A stretch of DNA of 64,000 bases. Source: Cellulomonas hominis (lineage in GTDB: Bacteria; Actinomycetota; Actinomycetes; Actinomycetales; Cellulomonadaceae). Shown here one piece after another: positions 43,611 to 53,081 of the stretch (position 1 is its first letter; the number at the start of each line of letters is the position of its first letter). The notes below the pieces were generated by a model. That model did not search any database. It saw only the letters and a program-made list of their open reading frames with translations, and was not told the origin of the DNA. The translations under genes and the position numbers were made by a program. The DNA lies in the NCBI RefSeq assembly GCF_014201095.1, contig NZ_JACHDN010000001.1, forward strand, positions 2,046,001 to 2,110,000, written 5' to 3'.

Positions 43611-45637
43611 CGGTGACCAGTGAGGTGCCCGTGCGGTGGTGGCGGCCGCCGGGCCTCGACCGGGAGGTCGGGGCGTTGGTCGTCGGTGTCGGTACCTCGC
43701 AGCTCGACGTGCGCTCTGCCGGGATGCACCATCTGGTCGAGCACCTGGTGATGCGCCGCCTCGGTGACCTGCCGTTCGAGGCCAACGCCACGTCCGGCAC
43801 CGAGTGCATCGTGTTCCACGCCACCGGCACCCGTTCGCAGGTGCTGGGGTTCCTGCGAGCCGTCGCGGCGGCGATCCGGTCGGTGCATCGCGGTCCCTCC
43901 CAGGGGGCGCTCGCCCGCGAGCAGTGGGTGCTCCTGGCCGAGCAGGCCCGCCGTCCGGTCGGGATAGTGGGCCCGTGGACCGCCCGGTTCGGGTGTTCGG
44001 GGCCCGGGTTGAGCGAGCTTCCCGAAATCGGCGCCAGCCGGGCGACCGTCGGGGACGTCCGCGCGTTCACCTCGCGGTGGTTCGTGGCCCAGAACTCGCG
44101 GGTCGTGCTCAGCTTTGACCCCGACGGCGACGAGCTGGGCGTCGAGCTCCCTGACGACCCCTCCTTCTCGCGGCCGGCCTGGCGAGCGGGTGCCCGGGCG
44201 AGGCGGTCGGCGTTCTGCCAGACCGAGACACCTGCGCTGACGCTCTCGTTCGAGGTCGAACAGGCGCCCGGCGACGCACTGGTGTTCCAGGTCCTGACCG
44301 GGGCGTTGATGCGCGACCTGCGTCACGAGAACGCGCTGATCTACTCCGTCGAGGCCACGATGTGCGCGACCGGCCGCGGGCGCCGCGTGCTGCTCGCCAC
44401 CCTGGACCCGCTGTGGGAGTACACCGATCCGGCCGTGGACCGTGCCCTGGCCGTGCTCGACGAGCTGGCCACGACCGGACCCGCCGAGCGTGCCCTGGCA
44501 GACGCCCGGACGCTGGTGCTCGCCCGGCTGCGCGACCCCGCTGACCTGTTCGACCGGTTCCTGGGCGAGGTCGGCGACGCGTTGCGTGGCGAGGACAGGA
44601 TCGGCGTCGAGCACACCCGCGCCGCCGTAGAGCAGATGACACCCGACACGGTCCGAGACCGGCTGCGCGAGCTCCTCGACTCCCTCGTGCTGACCGTGCC
44701 CGAGGGCGTCGAGCTCGAGGAAGGCACGATGCACAGGCTCGCCGCTGCAGGGCTGCGTCGCCGTGACGTGGTCACCACCCTCCGGCGCCCCGCCTCCGAG
44801 ATCCGCCAGGATCTCCTGGCCGACGCACCCCGCAGCAGCGGTCTGCGACCGACGCCGAGGCGGCCGGTGCGCGGGTACTACCCGCGCGTCTTCGGGCCCG
44901 TCCGCGGTGAGCAGCTGTGGATCGGACCGGGCCAGTTCACATTGATCCCGCAAGACGGGCCGGCCGTGCAGGTGACCGCTGCCGAGGTCGTGCTCGCCGA
45001 GACCGACCCGGACGGCACCGTCGCGCTGCTGACCAGGCGCGGCGGCCGGATCGCGGTGAACCCCCGCCACTTCCGGGGTGCGGCCCGCTGGTGGAAGCAC
45101 TTCTGGGACCACCTCGACCCGCACGTCCTGGACCTGCCCGACCCCGCCAGCGGTGAGCAGGAGGTCCCGCCGGCGGACGCAACCGAGACGACATGTGCAT
45201 CCATCAACCCGTCATCACCGACGGCCAGCTCCACGAGCTCCGGGCGCGGAGATGTCGCAGACCCGACGACTCCTCGACCGCTGGGGACCGGCGACGCCGT
45301 CGCTTTGGTCGCACGGGCGCGCGAGCTGCTCGGCCCGGCGTCGATGACCGCGTATCTCGGCGTTCCCGAGGTGGTGCACGACAGCGTCGCGACGTTCGCG
45401 CGGCTGCATCCCGACGACTCGCCCCAGGGTCCGGTGCCAGGCCACCGACACCTGTGCTTCGGGCGCGACCACGGTGGTCCCCCGGAGGGTGAGCTTCTGT
45501 TCTGGGTCAACATCAGCGGAGATGTCGCCGAGATCGAACTGATCTGGTACACGGACGATCCGCCCGCGACGTGGCCGGCCGCCGGCGATCTGTGGATCGC
45601 CGGGGATGGGCTGCGAGAGTGGCGAGGGATGGAGTGA
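43607..45637 (+). CDS. M16-family (pitrilysin-like) peptidase with extra C-terminal domain
   Basis: A 676-aa protein. H42-LV-E45-H46 is the inverted zinc motif HxxEH of M16 peptidases, followed by FEANATSGTECIVFHATG (the family's N-A-x-T strand) and candidate third ligands E105/E112. A second M16 half has LMRDLRHENALIYSVEA, like the R/Y substrate motif. Residues ~525-560 are a Ser/Thr-rich linker that looks like out-of-frame DNA (see findings), and the last ~115 residues form a separate domain (LGTGDAVALVARARELLGPA, HLCFGRDHGGPPEGELLFWV). GTG start with GAGAGGAGG upstream, coupled to the membrane protein. No signal peptide, so a cytosolic protein acting on a peptide is expected. Confidence 0.85.
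   Translation: MTVTSEVPVRWWRPPGLDREVGALVVGVGTSQLDVRSAGMHHLVEHLVMRRLGDLPFEANATSGTECIVFHATGTRSQVLGFLRAVAAAIRSVHRGPSQGALAREQWVLLAEQARRPVGIVGPWTARFGCSGPGLSELPEIGASRATVGDVRAFTSRWFVAQNSRVVLSFDPDGDELGVELPDDPSFSRPAWRAGARARRSAFCQTETPALTLSFEVEQAPGDALVFQVLTGALMRDLRHENALIYSVEATMCATGRGRRVLLATLDPLWEYTDPAVDRALAVLDELATTGPAERALADARTLVLARLRDPADLFDRFLGEVGDALRGEDRIGVEHTRAAVEQMTPDTVRDRLRELLDSLVLTVPEGVELEEGTMHRLAAAGLRRRDVVTTLRRPASEIRQDLLADAPRSSGLRPTPRRPVRGYYPRVFGPVRGEQLWIGPGQFTLIPQDGPAVQVTAAEVVLAETDPDGTVALLTRRGGRIAVNPRHFRGAARWWKHFWDHLDPHVLDLPDPASGEQEVPPADATETTCASINPSSPTASSTSSGRGDVADPTTPRPLGTGDAVALVARARELLGPASMTAYLGVPEVVHDSVATFARLHPDDSPQGPVPGHRHLCFGRDHGGPPEGELLFWVNISGDVAEIELIWYTDDPPATWPAAGDLWIAGDGLREWRGME
45198..45224 (+). 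repeat. Diverged copy of the ArsR operator region inside the M16 gene
   Basis: This 27-bp segment matches 45663-45689 at about 22-24 positions (ATCCATCAA, CCGTCATCA and CG are shared). The real operator/promoter of the arsR gene lies 465 bp downstream. The copy falls in the odd Ser/Thr linker of the peptidase ORF. Confidence 0.6.
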
Positions 45638-45655
45638 AGGACGCCAACCGAGCGA

Positions 45656-45682
45656 TATGATGGATCCATCAATCCGTCATCA
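45656..45682 (+). promoter_or_regulatory. ArsR operator over the -10 box
   Basis: TGATGGATCCATCA (45658-45671) is a perfect 14-bp palindrome. It overlaps TATGAT (45656-45661), the likely -10 of the arsR-sulP operon. A related half-site (GTCATCA) follows at 45676-45682. Binding here would block RNA polymerase, which fits autorepression by the ArsR protein. Confidence 0.75.
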
Positions 45683-45694
45683 ACGGAGGTCGCC

Positions 45695-46051
45695 ATGGAC
45701 TCCCGCCCGCTGTACGAGATCAAGGCGAACCTCTTCAAGGGCCTCGCGCACCCGGTGCGGATCCGCATCCTCGAGCTGCTCGCCGCCGACGCCGAGGTCC
45801 CCGTCGCCACGCTGCTCGCCGAGACCGGGCTGGAGGCATCCCACCTCTCCCAGCACCTCGGCGTCCTGCGGCGCTACCAGCTCGTGCGGTCGGAGCGCCG
45901 GGCCAGCACCGTCGTCTACAGCCTGGCGTCGCCCCACGTCGCGGACCTGCTGCGGGTCGCCCGCGCGCTGCTGACCGAGATCCTGCGGACCACGCAGGAG
46001 CAGCTCGCGGAGCACGAGGCGGCCGACGCCGCGGGCCCGGTCGCCCGGTGA
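45695..46051 (+). CDS. ArsR/SmtB-family regulator
   Basis: A 118-aa winged-helix repressor (FKGLAHPVRIRILELLAADA, LEASHLSQHLGVLRRYQLVR). There is no Cys in the recognition helix and no CxC motif, so it does not sense metals in the classical ArsR way. ATG with CGGAGG upstream. It overlaps sulP (GTGA) and should control that transporter through the palindrome at 45658. Confidence 0.94.
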   Translation: MDSRPLYEIKANLFKGLAHPVRIRILELLAADAEVPVATLLAETGLEASHLSQHLGVLRRYQLVRSERRASTVVYSLASPHVADLLRVARALLTEILRTTQEQLAEHEAADAAGPVAR

Positions 46052-47703
46052 GCGGCCACCTGCGCGCCCTGCTGCCGTCGCCCCGGGACTACGCGGGCCT
46101 GCGCACGTCCTGGCGCGCCGACCTGGTCGCGGGGCTGACGGTCGGGGTGGTGGCCCTGCCGCTGGCGCTCGCGTTCGGCGTGAGCTCCGGGGCGGGCGCC
46201 GAGGCGGGGCTCGTCACCGCCGTGGTCGCGGGGTTGGTCGCGGCGGTGTTCGGCGGGTCGAACGTGCAGGTGTCCGGGCCGACCGGGGCGATGGTCGTGG
46301 TCCTGGGCCCGATCGTCGCGACGCGCGGGGCGGGGGCGCTCGGGGTGGTGTGCCTGCTCGCCGGGGTCCTCGTCGTGCTGGCGGGGGTGCTGCGGCTGGG
46401 CCGCACCGTCGGGCTGATCCCGTGGCCGGTGATCGAGGGGTTCACGGTCGGCATCGCCGTCATCATCTTCCTGCAGCAGGTCCCCGCCGCCCTGGGGGTG
46501 CCCGCCGCGGGCCACGACGCCAACGCGGCGGTGGCGGCGTGGCAGGTGCTGGGGGAGGTCCGCTGGCCGGAGGCGGCGTGGTCCGTCGCGACCGTCGCCG
46601 CGGTGGCCGCCGTCATGGTCCTCGCGCCGCGGGTGCACCGGGGGCTGCCGGGGTCGATCGTCGCCATCGTGCTGGTGACGGTGGTCGCGGTGGTCGCCGA
46701 CCTGCCGCTGGCCACCATCGGGGCGCTCCCCGCGGGGCTGCCGGCGCCGTCGCTCCCGGGGCTCGACCTCGGGGCGGTGCGGGAGCTCGCGGCGCCCGCG
46801 GTCACGGTGGCCGCGCTGGCCGCGATCGAGTCGCTGCTGTCGGCGCGGGTGGCGGCCGCGCACTCGGACACCGGGCCGTACGACGGGGACCGCGAGCTCG
46901 TCGGGCAGGGGCTCGCGACCATCGCGGCGGGGGTGTTCGGCGGCATGCCCGCCACCGGGGCCATCGCGCGGACGGCCGTCAACGTCCGGTCGGGCGCCCG
47001 CACGCGGGTGGCGGCCGTCGTGCACGCGCTGGTGCTGCTGCTCGTGGTGGTCGCCGCCGGCGGGGTGGTCGGCCGGATCCCGCTGGCCGCGCTCGCGGGG
47101 GTGCTCATGGTGACGGCGGTGCGGATGGTCTCGCCGGCGGTGGTGCGGTCGGTCGTCACCGCGACCCGCGCGGCGGCGGTGCTGTTCGCGCTGACGGCCG
47201 TCATCACCGTCAGCGTCGACCTGATCTACGCGGTCGGCATCGGCATCGCGGCGGCGGCCGTCATCAGCCTGCGCAGCCTCGCCCGGGCCGCCGGGGTGCA
47301 CCGCGAGGAGCTCCCCGGCCCGGCGGCGCCCGGCGACGAGCACATCGCGCTGTTCCGCATCGAGGGGTCGCTCTTCTTCGCGGCCGCGGAGCGGGTGCTC
47401 GAGCGCGTCGCGGCGATCCAGGACGTCGACGTGGTGATCCTGCGGCTGTCCCAGGTGCAGGTGCTCGACGCGTCGGGCGCGCAGGTGCTGCAGGAGCTCG
47501 TCACCGGCCTGGAGCGCCGCGGCGTCACGGTCCTGGTCAAGGGCATCCGCCAGGAGCACCTGGCGGTGGCCCGCCGCGTCGGCGTGGTCGCCGCCCTCCG
47601 CGACGAGGCCCACCTGGTCGACGACCTGGCCGCGGCGGTGGCCCGGGCCCGCGCGATCGTGCGCGAGGCCGAGGCGACGGCCGGGGCGCGGACGCCGGCG
47701 TAG
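46048..47703 (+). CDS. SulP-family anion transporter with STAS domain
   Basis: A 551-aa SLC26/SulP transporter: about 12-14 membrane helices with LVAGLTVGVVALPLALAFGV, FGGSNVQVSGPTGAMVVVL and ATGAIARTAVNVRSGARTRV signatures, and a C-terminal STAS domain (LFRIEGSLFFAAAERVLERV, LSQVQVLDASGAQVLQELV). The transported anion may be sulfate, bicarbonate or another. GTG start coupled to arsR. It converges with the exporter operon with no spacer. Confidence 0.94.
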   Translation: MSGHLRALLPSPRDYAGLRTSWRADLVAGLTVGVVALPLALAFGVSSGAGAEAGLVTAVVAGLVAAVFGGSNVQVSGPTGAMVVVLGPIVATRGAGALGVVCLLAGVLVVLAGVLRLGRTVGLIPWPVIEGFTVGIAVIIFLQQVPAALGVPAAGHDANAAVAAWQVLGEVRWPEAAWSVATVAAVAAVMVLAPRVHRGLPGSIVAIVLVTVVAVVADLPLATIGALPAGLPAPSLPGLDLGAVRELAAPAVTVAALAAIESLLSARVAAAHSDTGPYDGDRELVGQGLATIAAGVFGGMPATGAIARTAVNVRSGARTRVAAVVHALVLLLVVVAAGGVVGRIPLAALAGVLMVTAVRMVSPAVVRSVVTATRAAAVLFALTAVITVSVDLIYAVGIGIAAAAVISLRSLARAAGVHREELPGPAAPGDEHIALFRIEGSLFFAAAERVLERVAAIQDVDVVILRLSQVQVLDASGAQVLQELVTGLERRGVTVLVKGIRQEHLAVARRVGVVAALRDEAHLVDDLAAAVARARAIVREAEATAGARTPA

Positions 47704-47704
47704 G

Positions 47705-49369
47705 TCAGGCCGGCTGGACGTCGCGGCGGGCGAAGCGGGCCAGGCCCGCCGCCGCCAGCGCCCCGGCGACCAGGGTCAGCACCACCAGCGGGGTCCACCG
47801 CACCGGCTCGAGCGGCAGGTACGGCGTCGCGGAGAACGGCAGCACGTCGAGCAGCCACCGCGGCAGCCGCAGCGCGTCCCCGAGCAGCACGGCGAAGTAC
47901 GTCGCGGCCAGCACCCCCCAGGTGAGGGCGACGGCGAGTCGCGGCAGCCAGCCGAACAGCGCGACGGCCACGCCGACGAACACGAGCACCGCCGGCCAGT
48001 ACCCGAGCGCGGCGAGCGCCAGCCGGCCGGCCTGCCCCGCGGTGTCGTCCACGAGCGACCCGTACCCGGCACCCATCAGCCCGCCGCCGAGCAGCAGCAG
48101 CACGGCCGACCCGGCGGCGGGAAGCACCAGCCGCTGAACGGCCCACCGGGTGCGGGACAGCGCCCCGGCGAGCTGCGGCTCGATCAGCCCGCTCGCCTCG
48201 TCGGCGCGCAGGGACACCGCGGACTGCAGGGCGAACACCGTGGTGACCAGGGCGATCATCGTGACGAGCAGCGATAGCAGCGCGTCGACGCCGGTGCCGC
48301 GGACCAGATCGGCGGTGGCGCCGCCCGCGTCGTCCAGCAGGTCGGTCATGGACTCGACGACGGAGCCGAACAGCAGCGCGGCGAGCACGACCGTGATCGT
48401 CCACCCGATCACCGGGCCGCGCTGGAGCCGCAGCGCCAGGCCGAGCGGGGACGCGTACCGGGCGGGCGCGCCGGCGGGGCCGCGGCGCTCCGCGAGCAGG
48501 CCGGCGCCGTGGTCGCGGCGGGACTCGAGCCGCGCCGCGACGCCGAGCAGTGCTGCGGTGAGCGCGAGCAGCAGGGCGAACGGCCACCAGCGGTCCGCGC
48601 CCCAGGGCTGCATCTCCTGCGCCCAGCCGATCGGGGAGGCCCAGGTGAGCCGGCCGTCCCCGAGGTCGCCGACCATGCGCAGCACGTAGGCCGCACCCAG
48701 CACCGCGGACGCCAGGGCGTTGGCGCTGCGCGACGTCGACGCGACCTGCCCCGCCAGCGCCCCGATGCCGACCGCCACGAGGCCGACGCCCGCGACCGAG
48801 GCGCCGAGCACCAGCGAGCCCGTGACCCCGGCGCCCGACGGGTCGAGGCCCGACGCGATCGACACGGCGGCGACACCGGCCCCGACGGCCACGCTCAGCG
48901 CGCCGGTGACCAGCCAGGTGGCGACCGCGCCGGCGTGCAGCCCGAGCACCCGGGAGCGCAGCAGCTCCGTGCGCCCCACCTCCTCGTCCGCGCGGCCGTT
49001 CCGGGTGACGAGGAAGACGACGCCGAACGCCAGGGACATCGCGAGCGTCATCCAGATCTTGGTCCACACGGCGCCGCCGAGGGTGTCCGGCGCGGCCGCG
49101 AGGCCGGTGAGCGCCTTGATGCCGGGGGTGTCGCTGACGGCGGCGAAGTCGTCGAGCGCCTGCTGGGTGTCGAAGAGGTCCCGGTAGTAGGTGGCGACGT
49201 AGGCGAGCAGCCCGACGAGCACCACCCACCAGACGGCGAGCCGCACCCGGTTGCGGCGCAGCACGAGCCGGACCATCGTGCCGAGCCCGGTGAGCGTGCC
49301 GGTGGCCGGCCGGGCGCCGGGGGTGCGGACGCCGGCCGCGGGCGCGGCGCGGTGCGTGGTGGCGGTCAT
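47705..49369 (-). CDS. ABC exporter membrane subunit (polyketide-antibiotic exporter type)
   Basis: A 554-aa permease with about 12 membrane helices and the [20 protein letters not shown] region typical of TnrB-like antibiotic exporters. It is coupled to its ATPase by ATGA. Whole export complex: ATPase dimer plus this single large subunit. The substrate is unknown; macrolide, polyether or lipid-like compounds are typical of the family. Confidence 0.92.
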   Translation of the reverse strand: MTATTHRAAPAAGVRTPGARPATGTLTGLGTMVRLVLRRNRVRLAVWWVVLVGLLAYVATYYRDLFDTQQALDDFAAVSDTPGIKALTGLAAAPDTLGGAVWTKIWMTLAMSLAFGVVFLVTRNGRADEEVGRTELLRSRVLGLHAGAVATWLVTGALSVAVGAGVAAVSIASGLDPSGAGVTGSLVLGASVAGVGLVAVGIGALAGQVASTSRSANALASAVLGAAYVLRMVGDLGDGRLTWASPIGWAQEMQPWGADRWWPFALLLALTAALLGVAARLESRRDHGAGLLAERRGPAGAPARYASPLGLALRLQRGPVIGWTITVVLAALLFGSVVESMTDLLDDAGGATADLVRGTGVDALLSLLVTMIALVTTVFALQSAVSLRADEASGLIEPQLAGALSRTRWAVQRLVLPAAGSAVLLLLGGGLMGAGYGSLVDDTAGQAGRLALAALGYWPAVLVFVGVAVALFGWLPRLAVALTWGVLAATYFAVLLGDALRLPRWLLDVLPFSATPYLPLEPVRWTPLVVLTLVAGALAAAGLARFARRDVQPA

Positions 49370-50322
49370 CGCGCAGCCTCCGGTGCGCGGGCCGACCCGT
49401 TGAGCGCGGCCAGCTCGTCGCCGTAGTGCGAGAGGAACAGCTCCTCCAGCGACGGCGGGTTCGCGGCGAGGGACAGCGGGTGCAGCCGGGCGACCGCGGC
49501 GAGCACCGGCGCGAGGGCCGCGTCGTCGACGGCGAAGGCCACGTGGCCGCCGTCGGCCCGCAGGTCGTGCACCCCGGGCAGGGCGGCGAGCGCGGCGGCG
49601 CCGGCGGTGGCGTCCGCCCCCGGGTCGAGGCCGACGGTGACCTGCGACCGGGTGAGATGCCGCAGCTCGGCCAGCGTCCCGGACTCGACGGTCCTGCCGT
49701 CGCGGATGATCGTCACCCGGTCGGCGAGCTTCTCGACCTCGGCGAAGATGTGGCTCGACAGCAGCACGGACCGGCCGGCGGCCTTGACCTCGCGGATCGA
49801 CTCGGTGAACGCCGCCTCCATCAGCGGGTCCAGGCCGCTGGTCGGCTCGTCGAGCAGCAGCAGCTCGGCGTCGGAGGCGAGCGCCGCGACCAGGGCGACC
49901 TTCTGCCGGTTGCCCTTGGAGTAGGTGCGAGCCTTCTTGGTGGGGTCGAGCTCGAACCGGTCGAGCATCCGCGCCTTGCGCCTCGCGTCCAGGGGGCCGG
50001 ACAGCCGGCAGAGGATGTCGATCGCCTCGCCGCCGGTGAGGTTCGGCCACAGGGTGACGTCGCCGGGCACGTAGGCGATGCGCCGGTGCAGCGCGACGGC
50101 GTCGGACCACGGGTCGCCGCCCAGCACGGTCGCGGCGCCGCCGTCCGCGCGCAGCAGGCCGAGCAGCACGCGGATCGTCGTGGACTTCCCCGCGCCGTTC
50201 GGGCCGAGGAACCCGGTGACCTCCCCGGCGGGTACGGCCAGGTCGAGGCCGTCGAGCGCGCGGACGGGGCCGAACCGCTTGGTGAGGCCGGTGACCTCGA
50301 CGGCCGTGTCGGTGGTGGGCAT
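49366..50322 (-). CDS. ABC exporter ATP-binding subunit
   Basis: A 318-aa ATPase: Walker [10 protein letters not shown], signature [15 protein letters not shown] (variant of LSGGQ), Walker [13 protein letters not shown], switch His in [13 protein letters not shown]. The C-terminal ~90 residues are a small extra domain seen in drug-export ATPases (DrrA-like). ATG with GAAGGA upstream. It sits between its TetR regulator and its permease. Confidence 0.95.
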   Translation of the reverse strand: MPTTDTAVEVTGLTKRFGPVRALDGLDLAVPAGEVTGFLGPNGAGKSTTIRVLLGLLRADGGAATVLGGDPWSDAVALHRRIAYVPGDVTLWPNLTGGEAIDILCRLSGPLDARRKARMLDRFELDPTKKARTYSKGNRQKVALVAALASDAELLLLDEPTSGLDPLMEAAFTESIREVKAAGRSVLLSSHIFAEVEKLADRVTIIRDGRTVESGTLAELRHLTRSQVTVGLDPGADATAGAAALAALPGVHDLRADGGHVAFAVDDAALAPVLAAVARLHPLSLAANPPSLEELFLSHYGDELAALNGSARAPEAAR

Positions 50323-50367
50323 GTCGCATCCTTCGTCGGTGGATGGTGACGTCGGCGGCACGTGCCG

Positions 50368-51030
50368 TCAGGCGTGCGGTGCGGGTGGGGTTCGGAGGTG
50401 CCGGACGTAGTCGTCGAGCATCGTGCGGTCGGCGAGCAGTCCCTCCGTGAACAGCTCGAGCGTCGGCAGGATCGTGTCCCGCTGCTGCTCGTGCAGGGAG
50501 GCCACGAAGGCGTCCGGCGACTGGTCGGGCGCGAGCAGGAAGTGCACGAGCAGCCCGCCCATCGTCTGCTCCGTGAGGTACTGGACCCGGGCCTCCTCGT
50601 CGCGGGAGGGGCGCACGAGGCCGGACGCGACGCCCTCGGCCATGACGGCCCGCGCGTGCTCGACGAGCCGGTCCAGGAACGCCCGGGCAGGGGCGCCGCC
50701 GGCGTGGACCGCCCGGAGCATGTAGACCAGCACGGTCGCGGCGGGGCCGGGGACGGCGAGGTGGGACAGCAGGTAGCCGGTCGGGTCGGCGATCGCCTCG
50801 GACTTGAGCTGGTGGTACCGGTCGAGCACCTCGGCGTCGCACGCGGCGCGCAGCGCGTCCTTCGACCCGAAGTGGTGCGTGATGAGCCCGGGGGACACCC
50901 CGGCCCGGTCGGCGATGGTGCGGACGGACGCCCCGAACCCCTCGGTCGCGAAGCACCCGATGGCCGCGTCCCGGATCCGCGCCCGGCCGGTGAGGTCGGC
51001 GGCGTCCCGGCTGAGCTCCGCTGTACGCAT
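50368..51030 (-). CDS. TetR-family repressor of the ABC exporter
   Basis: A 220-aa regulator. The DNA-binding domain is RARIRDAAIGCFATEGFGAS through ADRAGVSPGLITHHFGSKD, followed by an all-helical ligand domain. Leaderless ATG: TAGCAT ends 7 nt upstream. A dyad lies at the promoter (51041-51056). It leads the operon and should repress it until a toxic ligand binds. Confidence 0.94.
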   Translation of the reverse strand: MRTAELSRDAADLTGRARIRDAAIGCFATEGFGASVRTIADRAGVSPGLITHHFGSKDALRAACDAEVLDRYHQLKSEAIADPTGYLLSHLAVPGPAATVLVYMLRAVHAGGAPARAFLDRLVEHARAVMAEGVASGLVRPSRDEEARVQYLTEQTMGGLLVHFLLAPDQSPDAFVASLHEQQRDTILPTLELFTEGLLADRTMLDDYVRHLRTPPAPHA

Positions 51031-51040
51031 GACTCGGATG

Positions 51041-51056
51041 CTATACGCGTGTACAG
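51041..51056. promoter_or_regulatory. TetR operator
   Basis: CTATACGCGTGTACAG is a 16-bp imperfect palindrome centred on ACGCGT that overlaps the -10 region of the tetR transcript. It is the likely site for autorepression of the exporter operon. Confidence 0.65.
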
Positions 51057-51238
51057 CCCGGGCGGAAGGCCCCTCCGCACGCGATCCGTGAGCGAACCCC
51101 CGCGGGGCCGTATGGGATCCGTCAGGATCGCCGCCGGTGCCCTCCCGGCGGGCGTGTGATGAGCGGGAGCCCGGTCACGCCCGGGCCCCGCGCCGGCCGC
51201 CCGGCCGCCGCGGACCGCCGCAAGTCGGGAGTCCTGCC

Positions 51239-51322
51239 GTGCTGGACCTGGTGTTCGTCGTGGGCGTGCTCGCCCTGTTCGCGCTCGTAGGCGCCGTCGC
51301 CGCGGGGGTCGAGACGCTGTGA
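51239..51322 (+). CDS. 27-aa hydrophobic ORF preceding kdpF
   Basis: GTG-started 28-codon frame ([20 protein letters not shown] then AGVETL) encoding one membrane helix. CGGGAG lies 9 nt upstream, and its stop overlaps the kdpF GTG (GTGA). The coupling pattern of the operon continues through it, which argues that it is real. The function is unknown; it could be a second KdpF-like stabilising peptide. Confidence 0.6.
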   Translation: MLDLVFVVGVLALFALVGAVAAGVETL

Positions 51323-51408
51323 TCGTCCTCGACCTGGTCGCGGCGGCCCTCGGGGTCGCGGCGGTCGTGTACCTGGTGCGCGCGCTCGTGCGCCCGGAGC
51401 GGTTCTGA
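51319..51408 (+). CDS. kdpF: Potassium-transporting ATPase subunit KdpF
   Basis: A 29-aa membrane peptide ([20 protein letters not shown] then ALVRPERF). The ending YLxxALxxPERF is the KdpF signature. It stabilises the KdpABC complex. GTG start; its stop overlaps the kdpA ATG (TGATG). Confidence 0.9.
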   Translation: MIVLDLVAAALGVAAVVYLVRALVRPERF

Positions 51409-53081
51409 TGTCCGCCGGCTGGGCGGCGGCGCTCCAGCTGCTGACGGTCGTCCTCGTCCTCGCGGCGCTGTACCGGCCGCTCGGGGACTGGATGGCCCAC
51501 GTGTACGGCTCCCCGCGGGACCTGCGGGTCGAGCGCGGGCTCTACCGTTTCCTCGGCGTCGACGCCCGCGCCGAGCAGTCGTGGCGCTCCTACGTGCGCA
51601 GCGTGCTGGCGTTCTCGCTCGTCGGCGTGCTGCTCGTCTACCTGCTGCAGCGGGCGCAGTCCTGGCTGCCGTTCGACCTCGGCCTCCCGGGCGTCGGGCA
51701 GCACCTCGCGTTCAACACGGCGATCTCCTTCGTCGGGAACACGAACTGGCAGTCGTACTCCCCGGAGGCGACCGTCGGCTACGCGGTGCAGGCGGCCGGG
51801 CTCGCGGTGCAGAACTTCGTCTCCGCCGCCGTCGGGATGGCCGTCGCCGTCGCACTGGTCCGCGGGTTCGCGCGCCGGCGGACCGGGACGATCGGCAACT
51901 TCTGGGTCGACCTCACCCGCGGCACGCTGCGGGTCCTGCTGCCGATCTCGGTGCTCGCCGCCGTGGCGCTCATCGCCGGGGGCGTCGTGCACAACTGGGC
52001 CGGCTTCACCGACGTCACGACGCTCGCGGGCGGGACGCAGGCGGTCCCCGGCGGGCCGGTGGCCTCGCAGGAGGCGATCAAGCTGCTCGGCACGAACGGC
52101 GGCGGGTTCTTCAACGCGAACTCCGCGCACCCGTTCGAGAACCCGACAGGCTGGACCAACCTGCTCGAGGTCGTGCTCATGCTCGCGATCCCGTTCAGCC
52201 TGCCGCGCACGTTCGGCCGGATGGTCGGCTCGCACAAGCAGGGGTACGCGATCCTCGCGGCGATGGGCGCGATCTTCCTCGCGAGCACGATCCTGCTCAC
52301 GGTGGTCGAGGGCCACGGCTGGGGCACCGCGCCGCAGCTCGCCGGCGGCGCCCTGGAGGGCAAGGAGCAGCGGTTCGGCGTCGCGGGGACCGCGCTGTTC
52401 GGGAGCGTCAGCACCCTGACGTCGACCGGCGCCGTCAACGGCATGCACGACTCGTTCACCGCGCTCGGCGGCCTGTTCCCGATGCTCAACATGATGCTGG
52501 GGGAGATCGCCCCGGGCGGCGTCGGCTCCGGGCTGTACGGGATGCTGGTGCTCGCCGTCATCGCGGTGTTCGTCGGCGGGCTGCTCGTCGGGCGGACGCC
52601 GGAGTACCTCGGCAAGACGATCGGTCCGCGCGAGATCAAGCTCGCCTCGCTGTACATCCTCGTGACGCCCACGCTCGTGCTGGCCGGGACCGCGCTGTCG
52701 TTCGCGATCCCGGCGGTCCGCGCCGACGTCGAGGCCACCTCCATCTGGAACCCCGGCGTGCACGGGTTCTCCGAGGTGCTGTACGCGTTCACGTCGGCGG
52801 CCAACAACAACGGCTCCGCGTTCGCCGGGCTCACCGCGAACACCCCGTGGTTCAACACGGCGCTCGGCGTCGCGATCCTGCTCGGCCGGCTCGTCCCGAT
52901 CGTGCTGGTCCTGGCGCTCGCGGGCTCGCTCGCCGCGCAGGACGCCGTCCCCGCCACCGCCGGGACGCTGCCCACCCACCGGCCGCAGTTCGTCGGCCTG
53001 CTCACGGGCGTCGCGATCGTCGTGACCGCCCTGACCTACTTCCCCGTACTCGCGCTGGGTCCCCTGGCGGAAGGTCTGTGA
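51408..53081 (+). CDS. kdpA: Potassium-transporting ATPase subunit KdpA
   Basis: A 557-aa K+ channel-like subunit with about ten membrane helices and selectivity-filter-type loops ([76 protein letters not shown]). Full length. It binds K+ and passes it to KdpB. Coupled to kdpB by GTGA. Confidence 0.97.
   Translation: MSAGWAAALQLLTVVLVLAALYRPLGDWMAHVYGSPRDLRVERGLYRFLGVDARAEQSWRSYVRSVLAFSLVGVLLVYLLQRAQSWLPFDLGLPGVGQHLAFNTAISFVGNTNWQSYSPEATVGYAVQAAGLAVQNFVSAAVGMAVAVALVRGFARRRTGTIGNFWVDLTRGTLRVLLPISVLAAVALIAGGVVHNWAGFTDVTTLAGGTQAVPGGPVASQEAIKLLGTNGGGFFNANSAHPFENPTGWTNLLEVVLMLAIPFSLPRTFGRMVGSHKQGYAILAAMGAIFLASTILLTVVEGHGWGTAPQLAGGALEGKEQRFGVAGTALFGSVSTLTSTGAVNGMHDSFTALGGLFPMLNMMLGEIAPGGVGSGLYGMLVLAVIAVFVGGLLVGRTPEYLGKTIGPREIKLASLYILVTPTLVLAGTALSFAIPAVRADVEATSIWNPGVHGFSEVLYAFTSAANNNGSAFAGLTANTPWFNTALGVAILLGRLVPIVLVLALAGSLAAQDAVPATAGTLPTHRPQFVGLLTGVAIVVTALTYFPVLALGPLAEGL

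Noticed and set aside
51057..51238. A c-di-AMP (ydaO-type) riboswitch before kdp
   Set aside because: The conserved ydaO core could not be found by eye in this GC-rich leader. A covariance-model search would be needed.
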